DNA of 64,000 bases from positions 269,953 through 333,952 of the forward strand of contig JADCER010000001.1 in the NCBI GenBank assembly GCA_020249925.1, read 5' to 3'. A program made the position numbers and the translations under genes. The notes under the pieces are model-generated. The model had not been told where the DNA came from, did no database searches, and worked only from the letters and a program-made list of their open reading frames with translations. Position 1 is the stretch's first letter, and every line of letters starts with the position of its first letter. This stretch comes from Roseomonas sp. (GTDB taxonomy: Bacteria; Pseudomonadota; Alphaproteobacteria; Acetobacterales; Acetobacteraceae). Below are positions 48,220 to 57,604 of this stretch, piece after piece.

Positions 48220-49629
48220 TCAGGAAACGGGGGTTGAAGGCGTGCGGTCTTCCGCCTGTACGCCGAGGAATTTCAGCTTGCGATGCAAGGCGCTTCTTTC
48301 CATGCCAACGAAATTCGCCGTGCGGCTGATATTGCCGCCAAAGCGCAGCAGTTGCGCTTCCAGATATTGCCGTTCGAACACTTCCCGCGCGTCACGCAGT
48401 GGCAGCGTCATGATTTCCGAACTGCGATCAAGCGTCAGCACTGCGGGCGCGGCAGCGCCGATTTGGGGGGGGAGCATTTCCGGGCGGATCGCTTCCCGGC
48501 TTTCGCCCGGCGCCATGATCAGCAGCCAATCCATCAGATTGCGCAATTCGCGTACATTGCCCGGCCAATCATAGGCCTGCATGGCGGCAAGCGTATCTTC
48601 CGACAAGTCGCGCGGCGCCATCCCCGTGGTCTCAATCGCGCGGGCCATGAAATAGCGCGCGAAAAGCGGCACATCTTCCCGCCTTTCCTTGAGCGGCGGA
48701 ACGCGGATCGGCACCACCGCCAGGCGATAAAACAAATCCTCGCGGAAGCGCCCGGCAGCGATTTCGGCGGCAAGGTCGCGATTGGTCGTGGCAATCACGC
48801 GCACATCAACCTTGACGCGCGTGCCACCGCCAACCCGTTCAAACCCCTGTTCCTGCAGCGCGCGCACGATCTTGCCCTGGGTTTCAAGCGGCATATCGGC
48901 CACTTCATCCAAAAGCAGTGTCCCGCCATGGGCGCGTTCCAAGACCCCCGCGCGCCTTGCCTGGGATTGCGCATCCGCGCCCGGCTCAACACCGAACAGC
49001 TCTTCCTCAAACCGCGCCGGGTTCAGGATGGCGCAATTCAGCACCACAAACGGCCCATCGGCGCGGCGCGATTGCGCATGGATGCTGCGCGCCGCCACTT
49101 CCTTGCCCGCCCCCGCCGGCCCGGTCAGCAACACGCGCGAACCGGTTGGCGCCACTTTTTCAATCGCACCGCGCAACTGCTGAATGCCGGCAGACCGACC
49201 GAGCAATTCCGTCTCTGCCCCCGCGCGCAGCCTGAGGTCGCTGTTTTCGCGCTTGAGCCGCGCCGCTTCCAGGGCACGCGCTACCACCAGCAGCAAACGA
49301 TCCGATTTGAAGGGCTTTTCGATGAAATCATAGGCGCCCTGCTGGATCGCCTGCACCGCCGTTTCAATCGTGCCGTGGCCCGAGATCATCACCACAGGCA
49401 GTTGCGGTTCTTCCGCGTGCAAGGCGGCCAGAATGCCAAGCCCATCCAGGCGCGAATTCTGCAACCAGATATCGAGGATCACGAGCGAAGGCCGGCGCGC
49501 GCGAAAGGCCGCCAGCGCGGAATCGGCATCATGCGCCTGACGCGTTTCAAACCCCTCATCGCTCAGGATGCCTTCCAGCAGCGCCCTGATATCGGGTTCG
49601 TCATCAACGATCAGAATCTCATGCGCCAT
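48220..49629 (-). CDS. ntrX: Sigma-54-family response regulator NtrX
   Basis: The gene encodes 469 residues. The receiver domain has the phosphoacceptor Asp at about residue 53 in VILDIWLQNSRLDGLG, which is an NtrX signature. The AAA+ domain has LTGPAGAGKE, but the usual GAFTGA loop that contacts sigma-54 is replaced by GVEPGADA. The Fis-type DNA-binding domain ends the protein. Loss of GAFTGA suggests it acts with sigma-70 or as a repressor, as reported for other NtrX proteins. It is the partner of NtrY, 18 bases upstream. Confidence 0.93.
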   Translation of the reverse strand: MAHEILIVDDEPDIRALLEGILSDEGFETRQAHDADSALAAFRARRPSLVILDIWLQNSRLDGLGILAALHAEEPQLPVVMISGHGTIETAVQAIQQGAYDFIEKPFKSDRLLLVVARALEAARLKRENSDLRLRAGAETELLGRSAGIQQLRGAIEKVAPTGSRVLLTGPAGAGKEVAARSIHAQSRRADGPFVVLNCAILNPARFEEELFGVEPGADAQSQARRAGVLERAHGGTLLLDEVADMPLETQGKIVRALQEQGFERVGGGTRVKVDVRVIATTNRDLAAEIAAGRFREDLFYRLAVVPIRVPPLKERREDVPLFARYFMARAIETTGMAPRDLSEDTLAAMQAYDWPGNVRELRNLMDWLLIMAPGESREAIRPEMLPPQIGAAAPAVLTLDRSSEIMTLPLRDAREVFERQYLEAQLLRFGGNISRTANFVGMERSALHRKLKFLGVQAEDRTPSTPVS

Positions 49630-49647
49630 GCGCGACCTTGCTTCCCC

Positions 49648-51933
49648 TTATTTCACTGTTTGCGCCGCCTTGGCGGCGATGCCGTCAGACTGCCAGGGAG
49701 ACTCGCCCAGCGGCAAGACCAACACCGCACGGGTGCCAGTACCCTCGGGCCTGTCCTCCAGGCTGATGGAACCGCCATGGTCTTCCATGATCTTCTTGAC
49801 AATGGCAAGGCCAAGCCCGGTGCCCTTGGGTTTATGCGTGACATAGGGCTCGGTCAGTCTTTCGCGCGGTTCGGCGCTTGGCAGGCCAATGCCATTATCC
49901 GTCACCTGGAAGGACAGTGTCTCACCGTCCACCATAATGCGCGTTTCAATCCGGCCGGGTTCACCGCCTTCACGCATGGCGATGGCATCCGCGGCATTCT
50001 GCAAAAGATTGGTCAGCGCCTGGCCGATCAGGCGCCGATCGCAGGGAAGCTTCAGCCCCTCCGGCCCTGCATGGTTTTCGTAAGTGATATCGGCATGCGC
50101 ATTGCGTTGCAGCACCAGCGCTTCCAGCATCAGCCTATTGGGATCCTCTGGCTTGATCACCGGTTGCGGCATGCGCGCAAAGGCCGAGAATTCATCCACC
50201 ATGCGCCCGATATCTTCCACCTGTCGCACAATCGTGTCCGTGCATTGGCGGAAAGTATCGGGGTCATCCGTGATCTGGCGCAGATAGCGCCGCTTCAGCC
50301 TTTCGGCGGAAAGCTGAATGGGTGTGAGGGGATTCTTGATTTCATGCGCAATGCGCCGCGCCACATCCGCCCAGGCCGCCTTGCGTTGCGCGGATTGCAA
50401 TTCGGTAATGTCATCAAAGGTCAGCACAAACCCCTCAACCCGATCCCCCAGGGTTTCCGTGCCGATCCGCGCGAGCAAGGTGCGCCGCGCATTGGCCGGC
50501 CCGATCAGGATTTCAGCCACCCTTGACCGTTCCGGATTGGCCGCAGCGGCAGCGAGTAATTCCGCGAATTCCGGCGCAATGCGGGCAAATGGCAGCCCAA
50601 TCGCCGCATCCAGATCAACGCCAAGCAGGGCGCTGGCCGAACGATTGGGCAAGGTCACACGCCCTTCGCTGTCAAGGCCGATCACCCCGGCTGACACACC
50701 CGACAGCACGGTTTCGGTAAAGCGCCGGCGCTCATCAATCAGGCTATAGGCATTCATCAATTCGGCGCGCTGCGCACCAAGCTGGCTTGTCATGCGGTTG
50801 AAGGATCGCGCAAGGCGCGCGATTTCATCATCCGCCTCCCCTTCCTCAACCTTGGTCGCCAAATCACCGCCGCGCACGCGTTCCGCCGCCAGGATCAGGC
50901 GCGAAATGGGGCGTGCAATGCGATTGGCCATCAAAAGCCCGATCAGCACCGCGGCCAGCAGCACCAGCAAGGTCGCAATGGCGAAGATCAGAAAGAAGGT
51001 GATTTGCAGGCTTTCCCGGTTGCGGTCGAGCTGATTGTATTCATTGAAGGAAATCTCAGTCCGCCGCATATGCCCCAGCACGGAGGGATCAAGCGGCCTT
51101 GTGATCAGCAGCACGAGCCCCGGCGGGATATTGAGCTGCACCATGGCGCGCACGCGCCCTTCCTCAGCTTCGCTCGGCAGTACCACCACCTCACCGGAGC
51201 GCACGGCTTCCATCGCCCAGGCCGGCGGCAAATCCACAAGGTTGGATATGCCCAAACCCGCATTCGCCACCACCTGCCCCAGGATGGGTTCGAAAATAAT
51301 GGAGCTCGTCAGCCCCCGCAAAGCGGTATGCGTCGCCAGCAGGCGCGCAAACGCCACGCCATTATCCGGCAGCAGCACCTGCGCGGCGCGATTGAGGTCA
51401 TTCGCCATGAACAGAATATCGGCGCGGATCGTATTGCGGTGTTCATCCAAATAGCCGCGGGAGGCAACCAACGACGCTTCAAGCGTATTACGCACGCGGT
51501 CACTGAACCAGGCTTGAATGCCAAGGTTGAAGAACAGCGCGGCGAAGCCCGCGACCAACAAGGCCGGGACCGACGCCACCACGCCGAACAGCAGCACAAG
51601 GCGCACATGCAGCCGCGATCCCGCCGCGCCGCGCCGGCGTTCCAGCCACATGCGCGTGAGCCGCGCCGCGAGGGAAGCCACCAGCAGCAACAGGAAGGCA
51701 ATATTGGCGAGGATAACGCCCGCCAATTGCCCTGCCCCGGTGGGGCCTATGGGCGTGCCGCCCGACAGCGCCGCGAAAGTCGCAAGCCCAACGCCAAGCG
51801 CCAGCAACGCAAGTGCGACGGTGAAAACCCTGCCGGTGACAATATCCGCAAGCCGGGTGAATACCCCGCGCGGGCGCGGCGCTTCGGCCGGGCCCAGTGC
51901 GGCTTCGCCCAGGCCCTCGGCGGGCATGGTCAA
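49648..51933 (-). CDS. ntrY: Sensor histidine kinase NtrY
   Basis: The gene encodes 761 residues. About four membrane segments flank a periplasmic sensor region in the first 370 residues. A HAMP domain (about 325-380) and a PAS domain follow, then the HisKA box ARRIAHEIKNPLTPIQLSAERLKRRY, and the ATPase domain with NLLQNAADAI, DNGIGL and GLGLAIVKKI. It phosphorylates NtrX in response to redox or nitrogen status. It starts 22 bases after ntrC in transcript order. Confidence 0.93.
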   Translation of the reverse strand: MTMPAEGLGEAALGPAEAPRPRGVFTRLADIVTGRVFTVALALLALGVGLATFAALSGGTPIGPTGAGQLAGVILANIAFLLLLVASLAARLTRMWLERRRGAAGSRLHVRLVLLFGVVASVPALLVAGFAALFFNLGIQAWFSDRVRNTLEASLVASRGYLDEHRNTIRADILFMANDLNRAAQVLLPDNGVAFARLLATHTALRGLTSSIIFEPILGQVVANAGLGISNLVDLPPAWAMEAVRSGEVVVLPSEAEEGRVRAMVQLNIPPGLVLLITRPLDPSVLGHMRRTEISFNEYNQLDRNRESLQITFFLIFAIATLLVLLAAVLIGLLMANRIARPISRLILAAERVRGGDLATKVEEGEADDEIARLARSFNRMTSQLGAQRAELMNAYSLIDERRRFTETVLSGVSAGVIGLDSEGRVTLPNRSASALLGVDLDAAIGLPFARIAPEFAELLAAAAANPERSRVAEILIGPANARRTLLARIGTETLGDRVEGFVLTFDDITELQSAQRKAAWADVARRIAHEIKNPLTPIQLSAERLKRRYLRQITDDPDTFRQCTDTIVRQVEDIGRMVDEFSAFARMPQPVIKPEDPNRLMLEALVLQRNAHADITYENHAGPEGLKLPCDRRLIGQALTNLLQNAADAIAMREGGEPGRIETRIMVDGETLSFQVTDNGIGLPSAEPRERLTEPYVTHKPKGTGLGLAIVKKIMEDHGGSISLEDRPEGTGTRAVLVLPLGESPWQSDGIAAKAAQTVK

Positions 51934-51955
51934 TTCATGCGGCGATGCCGGGTCA

Positions 51956-53392
51956 TCACGCGCCGCGCACTACGGGAAGTTCCAATTCCCGCAGCTTCTT
52001 CCGCAGCGTATTCCGATTGAGCCCGAGCATGGCCGCCGCCTTGATCTGATTGCCTCTTGTCGCGCTCAATGCCATGCGGAGCAAGGGGCGTTCAACCTCG
52101 GCGAGCACCCGGTCGTATAATTCCTTCACCGGCATGCCATCCTTATGGGCGGACATGAAGCTGGCCAAATGGCGTTCCACTGCCTGTTCCAGCGTCATGG
52201 GCGCGGCCTGGCCATCGGGCCCGGCGACCGGCGCGGCTTCGGCCAGTTCTGCCGCCACGGCATCAGCGCCGATCACTTCCTGCGGGTAAAGGGCCGCCAT
52301 GCGGCGCATCAGGTTTTCCAATTCGCGCGCATTGCCGGGCCAGCCATGGGCCTTCAGCGCTTCCAAAGCCTCGGGCGCCAATTGCTTGGCTGGCAGGCCG
52401 GAAGCGCGGGCACGATCCAGAAAATGCCGCGCGAGCAAGGGGATATCTTCCAGCCTTTCGCGCAGCGGCGGCAGGCGGATCGGCACCACATTCAGGCGAT
52501 AGAAAAGGTCTTCGCGAAACAGCCCCTGGCGAATCTGGTGGCGCAAATCGCGATGGGTCGCGGCCACGATTCGCACATTGGCCTTGATGGGCTGACGCCC
52601 GCCGACGGTGGTGAATTCGCCCTCCTGCAAAACGCGCAATAGGCGGGTCTGCGCTTCGGGCGGCATATCGCCGATTTCGTCCAGGAACAGCGTGCCGCCG
52701 GCGGCCTGTTCAAACCGGCCAATGCCGCGATTGAGCGCGCCGGTGAAGGCGCCGCGTTCATGGCCGAAAAGCTCTGCTTCGATCAATTCGCGCGGAATCG
52801 CCGCCATATTGATGGCCACAAAAGGCCCGGCGCGGCGCTTGCCGTAATCATGCAAGGCGCGAGCGATCAATTCCTTCCCCGTCCCGCTTTCCCCGGTGAC
52901 CATCACGGTCAGATCGGTGGTCGTGAGCCGCGCCACCGTGCGGTAGATTTCCTGCATCGCCGCTGATCGCCCGATCAGGGGCAGTTTTTCGCCTTCCGCT
53001 TCCTCGGGCGGCGGTGCATCGGGCGGTGCGGCCAAGGCGCGTTCCACCGTACCCAGAACTTCCTTTAAATCGAAGGGCTTGGGCAGGTATTCAAAGGCGC
53101 CGCGTTGAGTTGCCTTGACGGCGGTCGCGAAGGTGGATTGCGCGCTCATCACAATCACGCGCATCTCGGGGCGCACGCGGCGGATGCGCGGCACCAGATC
53201 AAGCCCGTTTTCATCCGGCATCACCACGTCGGTGATGACAAGGTCCCCTTCCCCATCCTCCACCCAACGCCAGAGTGTCGCGGCCGAGGATGTGGCGCGC
53301 ACCTGATACCCGGCCCGTCCCAAGGCCTGGCTCAGGACCGTGCGGATGGCGCGATCATCATCGGCGATCAGGATGGTGCGGGGATCAGTCAT
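51956..53392 (-). CDS. ntrC: Nitrogen regulation response regulator NtrC
   Basis: The gene encodes 478 residues from the ATG at 53392; the longer frame overlaps ntrB. The receiver Asp is at about residue 55 in [14 protein letters not shown]. The AAA+ domain has TGESGTGKE and an intact GAFTGA loop, so it should activate sigma-54 RNA polymerase. The C-terminal Fis motif is [25 protein letters not shown]. It is phosphorylated by NtrB and activates nitrogen-assimilation genes. Confidence 0.95.
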   Translation of the reverse strand: MTDPRTILIADDDRAIRTVLSQALGRAGYQVRATSSAATLWRWVEDGEGDLVITDVVMPDENGLDLVPRIRRVRPEMRVIVMSAQSTFATAVKATQRGAFEYLPKPFDLKEVLGTVERALAAPPDAPPPEEAEGEKLPLIGRSAAMQEIYRTVARLTTTDLTVMVTGESGTGKELIARALHDYGKRRAGPFVAINMAAIPRELIEAELFGHERGAFTGALNRGIGRFEQAAGGTLFLDEIGDMPPEAQTRLLRVLQEGEFTTVGGRQPIKANVRIVAATHRDLRHQIRQGLFREDLFYRLNVVPIRLPPLRERLEDIPLLARHFLDRARASGLPAKQLAPEALEALKAHGWPGNARELENLMRRMAALYPQEVIGADAVAAELAEAAPVAGPDGQAAPMTLEQAVERHLASFMSAHKDGMPVKELYDRVLAEVERPLLRMALSATRGNQIKAAAMLGLNRNTLRKKLRELELPVVRGA

Positions 53393-54513
53393 CAGGCGCT
53401 CTCCTGCCAACCCGCCGGGGGCGCCGGCATGGAAAGTTTGAATTGCGTGCGGCCGGGGCGGGAATCGCATTCAATCAACCCGCCAAGATCAGTGACGAGC
53501 TTCGCGACAAGCGCCAGGCCAAGCCCCTGCCCGCCCTTTTTGGTGGAAACAAAGGGTTCAAACAGCGTTGCCTGAATTTCCTCAGGAATGCCCGGCCCAT
53601 TGTCGCGCACCGTCACCAGCAGGGGCAGATGCACCCTTTCATTGGCGGTCGGCACCGCGATGCGCACACCATGCTGATAGGCGGTGGCAAGCACGATTTC
53701 GCCATGGATCGGGTCCACCGCCTCAGCGGCATTTTTCACCAAATTCAGGATGATCTGCACCAGAATGTCGCGATTGCCCCAAACCGGCGGCAGCGAGGGA
53801 TCATATTCTTCCGAAACCTTCAAATGCGCGGCAAAGCCGGTCTGCGCGATGCGCCGCACATGATCCAGCACCTGATGGATATTGACCGGCCCCAATTCCA
53901 CGGGACGTTCAGAGAAGATGTCGAAGCGGTCCACCAGACCGCGAATCCGGTCCACCTCATCCTGGATCAGCAGGCAGAGCTCCTTATCCGCCTCAGGCGC
54001 GTTCTGTTCCAGCAATTGCGCGGCACCGCGAATGCCGGAAAGCGGGTTTTTCACCTCATGCGCCAGCATCGCCGCCATGGCAGAGGCACCACGCGCCGCG
54101 CCGCGGAAACTGAGCTGGCGGTCGAGCATTTGCGCGGTTGAGCCATCCTGCAAGGTCAGCACCACAGCGCCTTCAATTTCATGCAAAGGCGCGCCATGGA
54201 CGGAAACGCCCCGACGATTGATGCGCGGGCTTTCCAGCAACAGGTCGTAATCCGAAACGGGCGAATCGAAGCGCCTGATCTGCGCCAACACGGCAAAGAC
54301 GCGGTTATCCGGCGGCAGGATATCGCTCAGCTTCAATTGGCAGAGCGCGCCGGCGGAAAGCTTGAAGAATTGCTCGGCCGCGCCATTGGCAAAGGTGAAG
54401 CGGTCTTCCGCATTCAGCACCACTGCCGGCACCGGCAGGGCGGCCAGCACCATGGCGCTATCAAGCCGCGGCGTGCTGCGATTGGTGCTGCCAAGGCTTG
54501 CGCGCGCATTCAT
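53392..54513 (-). CDS. ntrB: Nitrogen regulation sensor kinase NtrB
   Basis: The gene encodes 373 residues without membrane segments. A PAS domain (about residues 20-120) precedes the HisKA box [23 protein letters not shown] and the ATPase domain with [16 protein letters not shown] and [10 protein letters not shown]. NtrB senses PII protein and controls NtrC phosphorylation. The start overlaps dusB by four bases and the end overlaps the ntrC start by one, so dusB-ntrB-ntrC is a coupled unit, as in rhizobia. Confidence 0.95.
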   Translation of the reverse strand: MNARASLGSTNRSTPRLDSAMVLAALPVPAVVLNAEDRFTFANGAAEQFFKLSAGALCQLKLSDILPPDNRVFAVLAQIRRFDSPVSDYDLLLESPRINRRGVSVHGAPLHEIEGAVVLTLQDGSTAQMLDRQLSFRGAARGASAMAAMLAHEVKNPLSGIRGAAQLLEQNAPEADKELCLLIQDEVDRIRGLVDRFDIFSERPVELGPVNIHQVLDHVRRIAQTGFAAHLKVSEEYDPSLPPVWGNRDILVQIILNLVKNAAEAVDPIHGEIVLATAYQHGVRIAVPTANERVHLPLLVTVRDNGPGIPEEIQATLFEPFVSTKKGGQGLGLALVAKLVTDLGGLIECDSRPGRTQFKLSMPAPPAGWQESA

Positions 54514-55565
54514 GCCGCAATCCGCCCATCGCCCGCTTCGCGGAAGGCATCGCGCACAGCGATAACACCCCGTTCGATCAGCGGGTCAAAGAAACCATCA
54601 ATCAGGGCATGCACCGCCTCCGCCGAGGTCGCGTGATTGACCGCCACGCGAAATTCAGCCGAGCCGGGCAAGCCCTTGGAATACCAGGCAACGTGCTTGC
54701 GCGCGATACGGATGCCGGGCTCCGCACCGTGGTGTTCCAGCATAAGCGCGTAATGCTCCAGCAGGATGCGCTTTTGCTCAGCAAGCGCAGGTTCCTCGGT
54801 GCGGATACCATGCATCAAATGGGCAGCGACCTGGCCAAGCAGCCAAGGCCGGCCATAGGCGCCGCGCCCGATCATCACGCCATCGGCACCGGATTGGCGC
54901 AAAGCCTCCTCGGCATCCTCAATGGATAGGATATCGCCATTGGCAATCACAGGGATTTGCACGGCTTCCTTCACGCGGCGAATGAAGGCCCAATCGGCCT
55001 GGCCGGTATAGAATTGCTGGCGCGTACGGCCATGGATGGTGACCATGCGAATGCCGCAGGCTTGCGCGATACGGGCGAGGTTGGGGGCATTCAGGCTGTT
55101 ATGGTCCCAGCCCATCCGCATCTTGAGCGTGACCGGCACGGACACGGCCTTGACGGTGGCTTCCAGAATGCGCGCTGCCGCGATTTCATCACGCATGAGC
55201 GCACTGCCGGCGCTTTGCCCCAGGGCGACTTTTTTGACTGGGCAGCCGAAATTGATATCCACCACCGCCGCACCCCGATCCACCACCAGCTTCGCGGCTT
55301 CCGCCATGGTGGTCGGGTCACAGCCGGCCAATTGGACCGAGGCTGGGCCGCCAAACCCGTCCAGCTCGGCCATTTTCAGCGTCTGGCGGTTTTCCCGCAC
55401 CATGGCCTGAGAGGCGATCATCTCAGACACCACCATGGGCGTGCCGAGCGAACGCGCGAGGCGCCGGAAGGGCTGATCGGTCACACCCGACATGGGGGCC
55501 AGGATGACAGGCGCCGAAATGGCCAAGCCGCCAAGGTCAATCGGCTTCAGAAGAGGCAATGACAT
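54510..55565 (-). CDS. dusB: tRNA dihydrouridine synthase DusB
   Basis: The gene encodes 351 residues from the ATG at 55565; the longer frame adds a lysine-rich piece unlike the family. FMN-binding TIM-barrel motifs are clear: APMSGVTDQPFR, INFGCPVKKVALGQSAGSALMRD with the catalytic Cys, and ANGDILSIEDA. It reduces uridine in the tRNA D-loop using NADPH. It opens the ntrBC transcript, an arrangement conserved from enterobacteria (dusB-fis) to rhizobia (dusB-ntrBC). Confidence 0.94.
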   Translation of the reverse strand: MSLPLLKPIDLGGLAISAPVILAPMSGVTDQPFRRLARSLGTPMVVSEMIASQAMVRENRQTLKMAELDGFGGPASVQLAGCDPTTMAEAAKLVVDRGAAVVDINFGCPVKKVALGQSAGSALMRDEIAAARILEATVKAVSVPVTLKMRMGWDHNSLNAPNLARIAQACGIRMVTIHGRTRQQFYTGQADWAFIRRVKEAVQIPVIANGDILSIEDAEEALRQSGADGVMIGRGAYGRPWLLGQVAAHLMHGIRTEEPALAEQKRILLEHYALMLEHHGAEPGIRIARKHVAWYSKGLPGSAEFRVAVNHATSAEAVHALIDGFFDPLIERGVIAVRDAFREAGDGRIAA

Positions 55566-55890
55566 GGCTTTCTTACACTCTCCTGCATTTATTTTAAGCA
55601 ATTTACTCAAAAATCTCTCACTCCACAAGGCCTGCTTGTGAATTAGGCATAAATCATGCCGGAACCGCTCTGCGGCCCGCCCGCGGATAAGCGCCGAGCA
55701 TTGCTGCGGGTGTCGCTTGGGAGCTCAGGCGGCAATACGCCCCAGGCCTAACCTATCCGAGAGGCGCGCCGGGCCTTCATCGCCGAAAAATGCGCGCTTT
55801 GTACCAATCATCACTGATCAGGCGTTCGGAATGTGGTGGAACATCGCCGTCAGTCGTCAAGAAACCCGCATTAACGACAAAGGGGACACA
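55566..55890. other. 325-bp gene-free region between dusB and a small plus-strand gene
   Basis: This divergent intergenic space should carry the promoter of the dusB-ntr cluster and of the small gene that follows. A weak open frame from 55717 runs through it but has no family resemblance. Short G/C-rich direct and inverted repeats are present, none compelling. I found no clear sigma-54 site by eye. Confidence 0.4.
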
Positions 55891-56319
55891 ATGTTCGCTC
55901 ATATCCACGCCAGGTTCCGCTCTCCGGCCCCAATCGGCCAGCCAAGCGCCCTCCCCGCCATATCATGGCAGGCCGTGTTGGGCGTCACGCTGATCATGCT
56001 GGTCGCGACGCTGGTCGCGCAGCAGGCGCGGCCCTTGCTCTGGCCGTCCCAGATGGCGGAGACCCGCTTATCGCTGCAGAGCTTTGGCAATCAGAAGGCG
56101 GCCGAGGAAGCGCTGCGCTTGTCGGTCGAGCGGCTTGACCGTTTCAACCGCGAGACGCGGCTCTATCTGGATCACGATGCAGAAGTGACCATTCCGGGCT
56201 TTGGCTACGGGTCGCCCAACGCCATGCGGCTCCAGCTCCAGGAACAGATGGAGGCGATACGTGCGGATTATCAGCAGCTTCAGCAGTCGGTTGAAATAGC
56301 GCGTGCTCCCGTGCCGTGA
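55891..56319 (+). CDS. Hypothetical single-pass membrane protein
   Basis: The gene encodes 142 residues from the ATG at 55891, which follows AAAGGGG. One membrane helix (about residues 27-45) is followed by a periplasm- or cytosol-facing helical region rich in Gln, Glu and Leu, probably a short coiled coil (about 110-136). I recognise no family. It sits between dusB and ispDF. A hairpin (GTCGGTT at 56287 with AACCGAC at 56329) and the second copy of the 27-bp repeat follow its stop, and could act in termination. Coding status rests on the start site and composition. Confidence 0.55.
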   Translation: MFAHIHARFRSPAPIGQPSALPAISWQAVLGVTLIMLVATLVAQQARPLLWPSQMAETRLSLQSFGNQKAAEEALRLSVERLDRFNRETRLYLDHDAEVTIPGFGYGSPNAMRLQLQEQMEAIRADYQQLQQSVEIARAPVP

Positions 56320-56328
56320 TCGCCGGGT

Positions 56329-56355
56329 AACCGACAGCAGCGGCCAGACCACTAG
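56329..56355 (+). repeat. 27-bp dispersed repeat, copy 2
   Basis: This segment matches 10156-10182 with two differences in 27 bases, in the same orientation, and is also intergenic (between the small membrane-protein gene and ispDF). The upstream ATCGC of both copies is shared with a small length difference. Confidence 0.6.
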
Positions 56356-56451
56356 CCCCAAGCGACATTGCGCCAATGGACGCGGACGCCAGGGATGTAC
56401 GCGCCGGTTTCGGTCACTTCACGGGCGCGCATCCCGCGCTAAACTACCCTC

Positions 56452-57597
56452 ATGAAAACCGTGGCTCTTCTTCTCTCGGCCGGGCATGGCAGCCGCTTTG
56501 GCGCGGCGCAGCCCAAGCAATTTCTGCCTTTATTGGGCCGGCCAGTGCTGCGCCACGCGGCCGAGGCGCTTTTGGCCGAGGGGCTGGTGGCCGCGCTGCA
56601 ACCCGTCGCCCCCGCCGGCGAGGAAGCCTTTGTCGCGAGTCTATTGCAGGGCCTGCCCTGCCTGCCCGTGGTGGCGGGCGGCGCCACACGGGAAGACAGC
56701 GTGCGTGCGGGGCTCGCAGCCCTCGCGGCCGAGGCGCCAGACTATGTCCTGGTGCATGACGCGGCCCGCCCCGTTATCCCGAAAGGCACCATCCCTGCCC
56801 TGCTCGCCGCGCTTGAGGCCTATCCCGGCGCCATACCGGCCCAGCCAGTGGCCGATACGCTAAAGCGCGTGGCCGCTGGCGTGATTGAAGCCACCGTCCC
56901 GCGAGAGGGGCTATTCCGTGCCCAAACGCCTCAGGCCTTTCGCTACGGCCCGCTTTGCGCGGCGCATGAGGCGCGCGCCGGGGCGGTGACCGATGATGCG
57001 TCACTTCTTGAAGCACTCGGGCAGTCGGTTGCCATTGTGCCGGGCAGTGAGCGTAATGTGAAAATCACCTGGCCCGAGGATCTTGCCCGCGTGGAAGCTG
57101 AAATGATCGCCCGCATGGTGCCGCGCACCGGCACCGGCTTTGATGTACACCGCCTGGTGGCGGGCCGCCCCTTGATCCTATGTGGCATCAATGTCCCGCA
57201 TGAGCTTGGTCTTGATGGACATTCGGATGCCGATGTCGGGTTGCATGCGCTTTGTGATGCGATTTATGGCGCCTTGGCCGAAGGCGATATTGGCCGCTGG
57301 TTCCCGCCATCCCAGGCGGATTGGAAGGATGCCGATAGTGCCGCCTTCCTGCGGCACGCAGCCGGGCGGGTTGCGGCGCGCGGCGGCGTGCTGGTGCATG
57401 TGGATGTGACGCTGATTTGCGAAAGGCCCAAAATCGCCCCGCATGCGGATGCCATGCGTGCGCGCATCGCCGAATTGGCTGGGCTCGATGTGGCGGCGGT
57501 ATCGGTCAAGGCCACCACCACGGAACGGCTTGGCTTTACCGGGCGTGGCGAGGGCATAGCCGCCCAGGCGGCAGCCACCATTCTGCTGCCGGCCTGA
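56452..57597 (+). CDS. ispDF: Bifunctional IspD/IspF isoprenoid enzyme
   Basis: The gene encodes 381 residues. Residues 1 to about 220 are IspD ([28 protein letters not shown] and [11 protein letters not shown]), which transfers CMP to methylerythritol phosphate. Residues about 222-381 are IspF ([37 protein letters not shown]), which makes the cyclodiphosphate. IspD has Ser for the usual second Ala of the nucleotide loop. The fusion is common in alphaproteobacteria. It is divergent from dusB and convergent with the GGDEF-EAL gene. Confidence 0.95.
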   Translation: MKTVALLLSAGHGSRFGAAQPKQFLPLLGRPVLRHAAEALLAEGLVAALQPVAPAGEEAFVASLLQGLPCLPVVAGGATREDSVRAGLAALAAEAPDYVLVHDAARPVIPKGTIPALLAALEAYPGAIPAQPVADTLKRVAAGVIEATVPREGLFRAQTPQAFRYGPLCAAHEARAGAVTDDASLLEALGQSVAIVPGSERNVKITWPEDLARVEAEMIARMVPRTGTGFDVHRLVAGRPLILCGINVPHELGLDGHSDADVGLHALCDAIYGALAEGDIGRWFPPSQADWKDADSAAFLRHAAGRVAARGGVLVHVDVTLICERPKIAPHADAMRARIAELAGLDVAAVSVKATTTERLGFTGRGEGIAAQAAATILLPA

Positions 57598-57604
57598 CGC
57601 GGCT

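Noticed and set aside
48283-50526. 747-codon plus-strand open frame opposite ntrX and ntrY
   Set aside because: It spans two well-supported genes and their boundary in antisense and has no domain-like sequence.
55717-55890. N-terminal extension of the small membrane protein
   Set aside because: The ATG at 55891 has a good ribosome site, and the extra 58 residues look like translated intergenic sequence.
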